Shown: piece by piece, positions 6,118-10,000 of the stretch
Position numbering within the stretch: position 1 is the stretch's first letter
Layout: every line of letters begins with the position of its first letter
Assembly (NCBI RefSeq): GCF_020217185.1
Contig: NZ_JAIWNX010000218.1
Span: 1-10,000 of the forward strand
Origin: Asticcacaulis sp.
GTDB lineage: Bacteria; Pseudomonadota; Alphaproteobacteria; Caulobacterales; Caulobacteraceae
DNA: 10,000 nt
Reading direction: 5' to 3'
The notes under the pieces: model-generated
What the model saw: the letters and a program-made list of their open reading frames with translations, nothing else
The model's database searches: none
Told to the model about the DNA's origin: nothing
Position numbers and translations under genes: made by a program

Positions 6118-6876
6118 TCAGCTCGAAAACTGTTCCGTCAGCACGCGCTCATCATAGCCATTACCGGCATCAAACAGGATGGTCGCCGATAGTTCCGGGG
6201 CCTCGACGACCTCGACCTCACGGATATGGCGCACTTCGAACGTATCGGCCGATGCCGCCACCGGGCGCTTGTCGCACTCCAGTACCTCAAAGCGCACCTT
6301 GGCCGAGTGGGGCAGCAGGGCACCGCGCCAGCGGCGGGGGCGGAAGGCGCTGATCGGGGTCAGGGCGAGGGCCTGCGCGTCCAGAGGGATGATTGGCCCG
6401 TGCGCCGACAGATTGTAGGCGGTCGAACCCGCCGGCGTTGCCACCAGCGCGCCGTCGCAGATCAGTTCCTCCAGCCGCGCCTTGCCATCAATCAGGATGC
6501 GGAGTTTGGCGCTCTGATGCGTCTGCCGCAGCAGCGACACTTCGTTGAAGGCCAGCGCCTCCTGCACTTCGCCCCGGCCATTGGTGGCGGTCATGCGCAG
6601 GGGGCTGATGCGCGTGTGTTCGGCGCTTTCGATGCGCGCCATCAGGTCGTTTTCACGATATTCGTTCAGCAGAAAGCCGATCGAGCCCATATTCATGCCA
6701 AAGATCGGGCGTTCGTCGCGGAAATGCGCGTGCACACACTCCAGAAGCCAGCCGTCCCCGCCCAGCGCCACAATCACATCCGGGTCATTCGACTCGCCAT
6801 ACCGTTTGCGTAAGACCGCGCAGGCGGCCTGAGCTTCGGGGCGTTCGGAGGCGGTAAAGGCGAGTTTGAGGGGCAT
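6118..6876 (-). CDS. nadK: NAD kinase
   Basis: A complete 252-residue cytosolic enzyme that phosphorylates NAD to NADP with ATP (or polyphosphate in some members). Signature motifs are intact: GGDG at 39-42 with the catalytic Asp41, followed by WLLECVH; the NMGSIGFL loop at 62-69; NEVSL at 111-115; and the [21 protein letters not shown] block at 141-161. The length and the [12 protein letters not shown] opening fit the short alphaproteobacterial type. The ATG at 6876 lacks an evident Shine-Dalgarno sequence, but the N-terminus aligns well with the family. The stop codon of the upstream DUF2336 gene is 49 bp away and the Hpt gene starts 96 bp downstream, so all three may form an operon, with no obvious functional link. 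Confidence 0.95.
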   Translation of the reverse strand: MPLKLAFTASERPEAQAACAVLRKRYGESNDPDVIVALGGDGWLLECVHAHFRDERPIFGMNMGSIGFLLNEYRENDLMARIESAEHTRISPLRMTATNGRGEVQEALAFNEVSLLRQTHQSAKLRILIDGKARLEELICDGALVATPAGSTAYNLSAHGPIIPLDAQALALTPISAFRPRRWRGALLPHSAKVRFEVLECDKRPVAASADTFEVRHIREVEVVEAPELSATILFDAGNGYDERVLTEQFSS

Positions 6877-6925
6877 GAGGCAGGGTCTGAACAGCAGGGG
6901 ATAGCCGTCTTAAAACGGATTTCGT

Positions 6926-7879
6926 TCAATGGGAATACATGGCCAGCAGCCTTTGACGGGCTTCGTCAGCATCGAGATCGAACAGGCCGCGCACAAAGGC
7001 CAGGTGGCGCTCATGAATGCGCGGGTGCCCTTCATTCAGCGCCTGAACCTGAGCCAGTATGTCCGCAAAGGCGGCCCGGTCGATCTTCGCGGCGCTCAGA
7101 AGCAGGACCAGAGGCACGGCGGAGTCCTGCGTCAGGGCGCGGTCCACGACGGCACGGTCCAGTCCGGTCAGGCGCGACAGACCCTGACGGAAGGCGAGGA
7201 AGTCACCGCCTTGCAGCCGGTGCAGGGTCTGCGCCGCATCTGTAGGCGGCGTGGTGCGAAAATGCCGGGCATACAGGCCTTCAAAGCGGCCAAGCAAGGT
7301 GGCGCGCAGGTCCGGCCCCACCACATCGAGCAGCCGGGCCGCCGCTTCTCGCGTCAGGCGAGGGTGGCGCGTCAGGGGCGCGCGCAGCGCGATGTCTGTG
7401 CGCGCGCGGTCGGTCAGGGCATCGAAAGCGGCGGCGTTGAGACGCAGGTGGCGGTTGTTCAACAGCGCGGTGGCCGTGGCGGTGTCAGCCACCGCGATCA
7501 GGGCGTCGATGACCGCAGGGCTGAGATGGGGGCGTCGCGCGATCAGGCGCGCGCGGTCGGCTGAGTCGGCCAAAAGCGACAGGAGGTCGTGATCGCGCAA
7601 AACCGGTGAACGCAGCAAACCCGCGGCCCCGGCCTGAGGTAAACGGCACAGGGCGGCAATCAGATCCGGATCGGCCCAGTCGGCCTCGGCCAGTTCGTCG
7701 AGCACGGCTTGCACGCTGTCTGTGGGCAGGTCCGCGATCAGCGCCTTCAGGCGCGCGACAAAGCCCGGCTGGCTTTCGACCGCCAAGCCTGCCTGCCGCC
7801 GCGCCAGAGCGTTCAGTTGCATCAGATGCAAAAGGGTCCGCACCTGAGTCAGGGGGTGAAGACCGCTGTCCGGGCGCAC
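6926..7879 (-). CDS. DUF2336 protein (helical-repeat, unknown function)
   Basis: From the GTG at 7879 the protein has 317 residues; from the better-placed ATT at 7948 it would have 340. It is rich in Leu, Ala and Arg and built of short amphipathic helices. Repeated units such as RARLIARRPHLSPAVIDALI, TALLNNRHLRLNAAAFDALT and LRAPLTRHPRLTREAAARLL recall HEAT-like helical repeats and match the DUF2336 family, common in alphaproteobacteria and of unknown function. No signal peptide, membrane span or catalytic motif is visible. Upstream in frame no ATG, GTG or TTG occurs before a stop codon at ~7978, yet the only good Shine-Dalgarno (GGAGG, complement of 7955-7959) stands six bases before an ATT codon at 7948. 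The coordinates given are the conservative choice. It is the first gene of the run leading into nadK. Confidence 0.78.
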   Translation of the reverse strand: MRPDSGLHPLTQVRTLLHLMQLNALARRQAGLAVESQPGFVARLKALIADLPTDSVQAVLDELAEADWADPDLIAALCRLPQAGAAGLLRSPVLRDHDLLSLLADSADRARLIARRPHLSPAVIDALIAVADTATATALLNNRHLRLNAAAFDALTDRARTDIALRAPLTRHPRLTREAAARLLDVVGPDLRATLLGRFEGLYARHFRTTPPTDAAQTLHRLQGGDFLAFRQGLSRLTGLDRAVVDRALTQDSAVPLVLLLSAAKIDRAAFADILAQVQALNEGHPRIHERHLAFVRGLFDLDADEARQRLLAMYSH

Positions 7880-7945
7880 GACTTCGGGCGCGTCTGCCGC
7901 AGGGGCGACGCGGTTCAGGTTGTCAGGGGCCGGTGCAACGGCGGA

Positions 7946-7959
7946 AATGGCAAGCCTCC
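7946..7959 (-). promoter_or_regulatory. Shine-Dalgarno and putative ATT start of the DUF2336 gene
   Basis: On the minus strand GGAGG (7955-7959) is followed by six bases and then ATT (7948-7946), in frame with the DUF2336 gene. The next candidate, GTG at 7879, has no Shine-Dalgarno sequence. ATT is a rare but real start codon (known in infC). The match could be chance. Confidence 0.4.
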
Positions 7960-8149
7960 GGGCGATTCGCTCAAGGTGTACAAGGTTTTAACACTTAGAG
8001 TGAAGACTTGCTTAACTCTTTCGTTCAGAGCGCTCTTTCACCTCCTCAGACCCGCCCTCTGCATTTTTGACATGTGCGTTAATGTTGTTTCAACGCTGCA
8101 TCCGTAGGCTGAGGGGGATGGTGTTGTAAGTAAGGCTGGTGTCAGCGGC
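7949..8149. promoter_or_regulatory. Divergent promoter region (DUF2336 gene / 458-residue protein)
   Basis: This 201-bp region separates divergent genes. It contains GATTC (7964-7968), a GANTC site of the kind methylated by CcrM in Caulobacter relatives; two TTAAC pentamers (7988, 8012) at a spacing that does not fit a CtrA box; a perfect palindrome AGAGCGCTCT (8027-8036); and a perfect -35-like TTGACA (8067-8072) facing the plus-strand gene without a good -10 at 16-18 bp. Promoter activity is required by the layout, but exact positions are not clear. Confidence 0.45.
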
Positions 8150-9526
8150 ATGTCTCAAGACATCCTTTCGACAGGGCAGGGTAGCGCAGCGGAGCCTGAA
8201 CGGCTGGTGCTGGAGCGCGAGGACGCGGTGAATATCATCGAGCGCCTGCGCGAAACCCGTGTCAGCGCGCGGGGCCATGCCTTTCTGCTCAAACTCGATA
8301 CGCTGATCGTGCGTCTGGGCTCCAAGTGGGACGTCAAGAGCGAGCTGGTTTACGAACATCTCAAGACCGGGTTTGAACGCCGCTTTCAGGAGCCGAACTG
8401 GTGCCTGCGCATCAATGATGACGCCTGGCTGGCCATAATCCCGACGGAAGGATCGCGGCGCGGGGCGTTGTCGGTGACCGAGATGTGGCGCGATCTGGGG
8501 AATTTCTTTGTCGGTGACGTCTCCGAAGTGCCGGTGCCCCTGTATGAGGTGCAGGTCGAGGACGTGGACCGCTTCCTGCTCAATCCGATTGACCTCAAAA
8601 CCTGGTTTGACCGCCCGGAAGCCGGGCCTGAGCGCGTAAAGCCGATCACGGGCGAAACCACGGCTGAGGCCGTCCGCACGCCCGGTCAGGGGCCGCAAAT
8701 GACCAATATCCAGCGCCCGGTGATGGTGGCGGCCACCGTGACCTTGGCCAATCGCACCCTGCGCATCGCTTCATCCAACGAGCCCCTGTTCGAGATGAAG
8801 AAGATGGTGATGATCGGCCACCGACTGGAGCCACTGGTCGTCGAGGCGTCGGACAACACCCTGCTGGACCGCAAGGCGCTGGCCAATATGGATTGGGGTC
8901 TGCGCGAGTTGGTCGATATCACCAATATCGAGCAGGGTCTGAAAATTCTGCGTATGCGTGAGGCCGATCAGCGCAAGATGCTGATGGTCGTGCCCGCCGC
9001 CTTTTCCACCTTCGCCTCGCAGCGCGCGCGTCAGAAGATCACGCACGAAGTGGCCAAGGCCGCCAATGAGATGGGGCTGAAAGTCCTGTTTGAGGTGCGC
9101 GGTCTGGATGGGGTGCCGCCGCACCGCGTTCTGGAAATCGTCTCGCTGATCAAGCCCTTCTGCATGACGGTGGTGGGGCACGTGTCTTCGGACCGCAAGG
9201 TCATCTCAGCTCTGGCCAAGTGCGGCCTTTCGGGCGTGTGCATCGAATATGATGGCGTCAAACGCGATGACGACGCGCTGAGCGAATATCTGGGCCAACT
9301 GGCGGCCGCGGCCAAACAGGCCGCCGGTGCCTGCATGGTGCAGGGCTTCGACAGCTATCGGCAGATGGCGGTGGCGCGGCTGGCGGGTATTACACACGCC
9401 TCGATGAAGGCGGCGGCCATGATGTCGCCGCGCGGGGCCGTGGCGACGGCCAAAACCGTTGCCGACGGCTTGACCCTCAGCCCCGAAGGCCGCGAAAAGC
9501 TGAGCGCCCTCGAACGGCCGGAATAG
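8150..9526 (+). CDS. Unknown conserved-looking protein, possible degenerate EAL-like C-terminal domain
   Basis: A complete 458-residue soluble protein; no signal peptide or membrane helix is visible. I do not recognise it firmly. Residues ~15-155 look like one alpha/beta domain (ERLRETRVSARGHAFLLKLDTLI... DVDRFLLNP), followed by a Pro/Gly/Thr-rich linker at ~155-190. Residues ~190-425 alternate strands and helices in an order reminiscent of EAL phosphodiesterase barrels: VVPAAFSTFASQ (compare NlSp...l), GLKVLFEVRGL (compare lvlEitE), FCMTVVGHVSS, LSGVCIEYDG, then MVQGFDSYRQMAVARLAGITHASM near the usual QG ending. The EAL signature and most metal ligands are missing, so if related it would be catalytically dead. 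ATG 8150 has only AAGG 14 bases upstream as ribosome binding site. It is probably monocistronic: the neighbour upstream is divergent and a hairpin follows the stop codon. Confidence 0.75.
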   Translation: MSQDILSTGQGSAAEPERLVLEREDAVNIIERLRETRVSARGHAFLLKLDTLIVRLGSKWDVKSELVYEHLKTGFERRFQEPNWCLRINDDAWLAIIPTEGSRRGALSVTEMWRDLGNFFVGDVSEVPVPLYEVQVEDVDRFLLNPIDLKTWFDRPEAGPERVKPITGETTAEAVRTPGQGPQMTNIQRPVMVAATVTLANRTLRIASSNEPLFEMKKMVMIGHRLEPLVVEASDNTLLDRKALANMDWGLRELVDITNIEQGLKILRMREADQRKMLMVVPAAFSTFASQRARQKITHEVAKAANEMGLKVLFEVRGLDGVPPHRVLEIVSLIKPFCMTVVGHVSSDRKVISALAKCGLSGVCIEYDGVKRDDDALSEYLGQLAAAAKQAAGACMVQGFDSYRQMAVARLAGITHASMKAAAMMSPRGAVATAKTVADGLTLSPEGREKLSALERPE

Positions 9527-9563
9527 GCTAACTTTCACGCCATGACCTGTGACCCGAATGCGC

Positions 9564-9586
9564 CACTTTCCACCCTGTGGAAAGTG
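9564..9586. terminator. Perfect 10-bp hairpin after the 458-residue protein gene
   Basis: CACTTTCCAC (9564-9573) and GTGGAAAGTG (9577-9586) pair perfectly around a CCT loop, 38 bp after the stop codon at 9526. No T tract follows, so it is either a transcript 3'-end structure, a weak terminator, or an operator for the downstream gene. Confidence 0.45.
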
Positions 9587-9610
9587 TCACGATTTGGTGA
9601 TTGCGCTTTC

Positions 9611-9657
9611 GTTAATTATGGTTAACGTCATTCTCTGGCTGTTTGATTTTTTATAAA
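9611..9657 (+). promoter_or_regulatory. Candidate promoter of the downstream gene with CtrA-like half-site
   Basis: GTTAATTATGGTTAAC (9611-9626) holds two TTAA units six bases apart and the octamer ATGGTTAA, the complement of the Caulobacter CtrA half-site TTAACCAT. The accepted full site has seven bases between TTAA units, so this one is a base short. An AT-rich TATAAAA at 9652-9658 could be the -10 box; no good -35 is present, as is often the case at activator-dependent promoters. Assignment is tentative. Confidence 0.3.
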
Positions 9658-9687
9658 ATTTTCCATGAACGGGTCGGGGTGGGGGAC

Positions 9688-10000
9688 ATGCTGCTGCCGG
9701 AGTCCATAGATGTCGCCGCGGGGCTGGTGTTCATCTACCTGCTGATGAGCGTGCTGGCGACGACGGCGCGCGAAGCCGTAGAAGGCTTTTTCAAAAGCCG
9801 TTCGCGCAATCTGGAGCGCGGCCTGATCGAACTTCTGTGCAACCTGCCCAAGGGGCATTCCCTGCGCTTTGACCGCAAGTCGGGTGACAAGCTGCACGGC
9901 TTTGAATTTCTGGAAGGGTTTTATAACCACCCCCTGATCATGACGCTGTATCGCGGCAACTACAAGCCGCCGCCGCGCCGCCGCTTTTTCGAAGGGCGCA
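9688..10000 (+). CDS. Membrane-anchored protein of unknown function, 3'-truncated
   Basis: Open from ATG 9688 to the window end, 104 codons visible. An in-frame GTG at 9679 is an alternative start; a G-rich stretch (9676-9685) lies directly before the ATG. Residues ~9-26 (VAAGLVFIYLLMSVLATT) form one N-terminal transmembrane helix, followed by a basic, probably cytoplasmic segment: AREAVEGFFKSRSRNLERGL, a Leu-rich helix, then FYNHPLIMTLYRG and a Pro/Arg-rich KPPPRRRFFEG. The combination of a short N-terminal helix, an RxRNLExGL segment and a YxHPLI motif resembles a family of uncharacterised bacterial membrane proteins I have seen annotated only as hypothetical. No function can be given from this fragment. 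Confidence 0.75.
   Translation, partial: MLLPESIDVAAGLVFIYLLMSVLATTAREAVEGFFKSRSRNLERGLIELLCNLPKGHSLRFDRKSGDKLHGFEFLEGFYNHPLIMTLYRGNYKPPPRRRFFEGR

Noticed and set aside
6929..7564. Plus-strand frame antisense to the DUF2336 gene
   Set aside because: Arg/Gln/Gly-rich mirror frame with no recognisable domain; the minus-strand helical-repeat protein explains the region.
7986..8016. CtrA box formed by the two TTAAC units
   Set aside because: The units start 24 bp apart, far from the TTAA-N7-TTAA spacing, so this is probably chance.
1..10000. CRISPR array, insertion sequence, prophage, toxin-antitoxin or defence cassette, tRNA or rRNA
   Set aside because: No regular spaced repeats, transposase or integrase motifs, tRNA cloverleaf signals or rRNA-like sequence were seen. 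Gene content and base composition are uniform and chromosomal in character.

Overview
The window reads as an ordinary chromosomal stretch of a GC-rich alphaproteobacterium, most likely from Caulobacterales (Caulobacter/Asticcacaulis/Brevundimonas type). The reasons are the codon usage, a DUF2336 protein, a stand-alone Hpt protein, an alphaproteobacterial-style short NAD kinase, an OmpR/EnvZ-like pair, and GC-rich intergenic hairpin elements of a kind I associate with that order. The taxonomic call is inference from style, not from a marker gene.

Layout. 1-752 (+): 3' part of an exported GIN-domain (DUF2807) protein with a beta-helix-like run of SGSG repeats. 751-895: one copy of a two-hairpin dispersed repeat, then a bidirectional terminator. 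903-1472 (-): an eight-cysteine CxxCxxCC (YkgJ-type) protein. 1582-3783 (-): a two-component operon, response regulator first and sensor kinase second, separated by a 135-bp GC-rich hairpin element. 3784-4015: divergent promoter region. 4016-5338 (+): a concentrative nucleoside transporter (CNT/NupC family) with an altered base-binding motif. 5359-5526: a second bidirectional terminator and a second copy of the dispersed repeat carrying a clean 20-bp insertion. 5533-7879 (or 7948) (-): a run of three same-strand genes, transcribed DUF2336 protein, then NAD kinase, then Hpt phosphotransferase. 7949-8149: divergent intergenic region. 8150-9526 (+): a conserved-looking protein of unknown function whose C-terminal half may be a degenerate EAL-like barrel. 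9527-9687: intergenic, with a perfect 10-bp inverted repeat, a CtrA-like half-site and an AT-rich -10-like box. 9688-end (+): 5' end of a membrane-anchored protein.

How the genes fit together. The kinase and response regulator form one signalling system. Its input is unknown, and tandem TTTGTC repeats upstream suggest possible autoregulation. The Hpt protein could feed a separate phosphorelay, but no hybrid kinase lies nearby. NAD kinase supplies NADP. I find no mobile element, CRISPR array, defence cassette, rRNA or tRNA. No clear new multi-gene system is visible. The best leads are the repeat family placed in convergent gene gaps, the transporter motif change, the apparent ATT start of the DUF2336 gene, and the unrecognised 458-residue protein.
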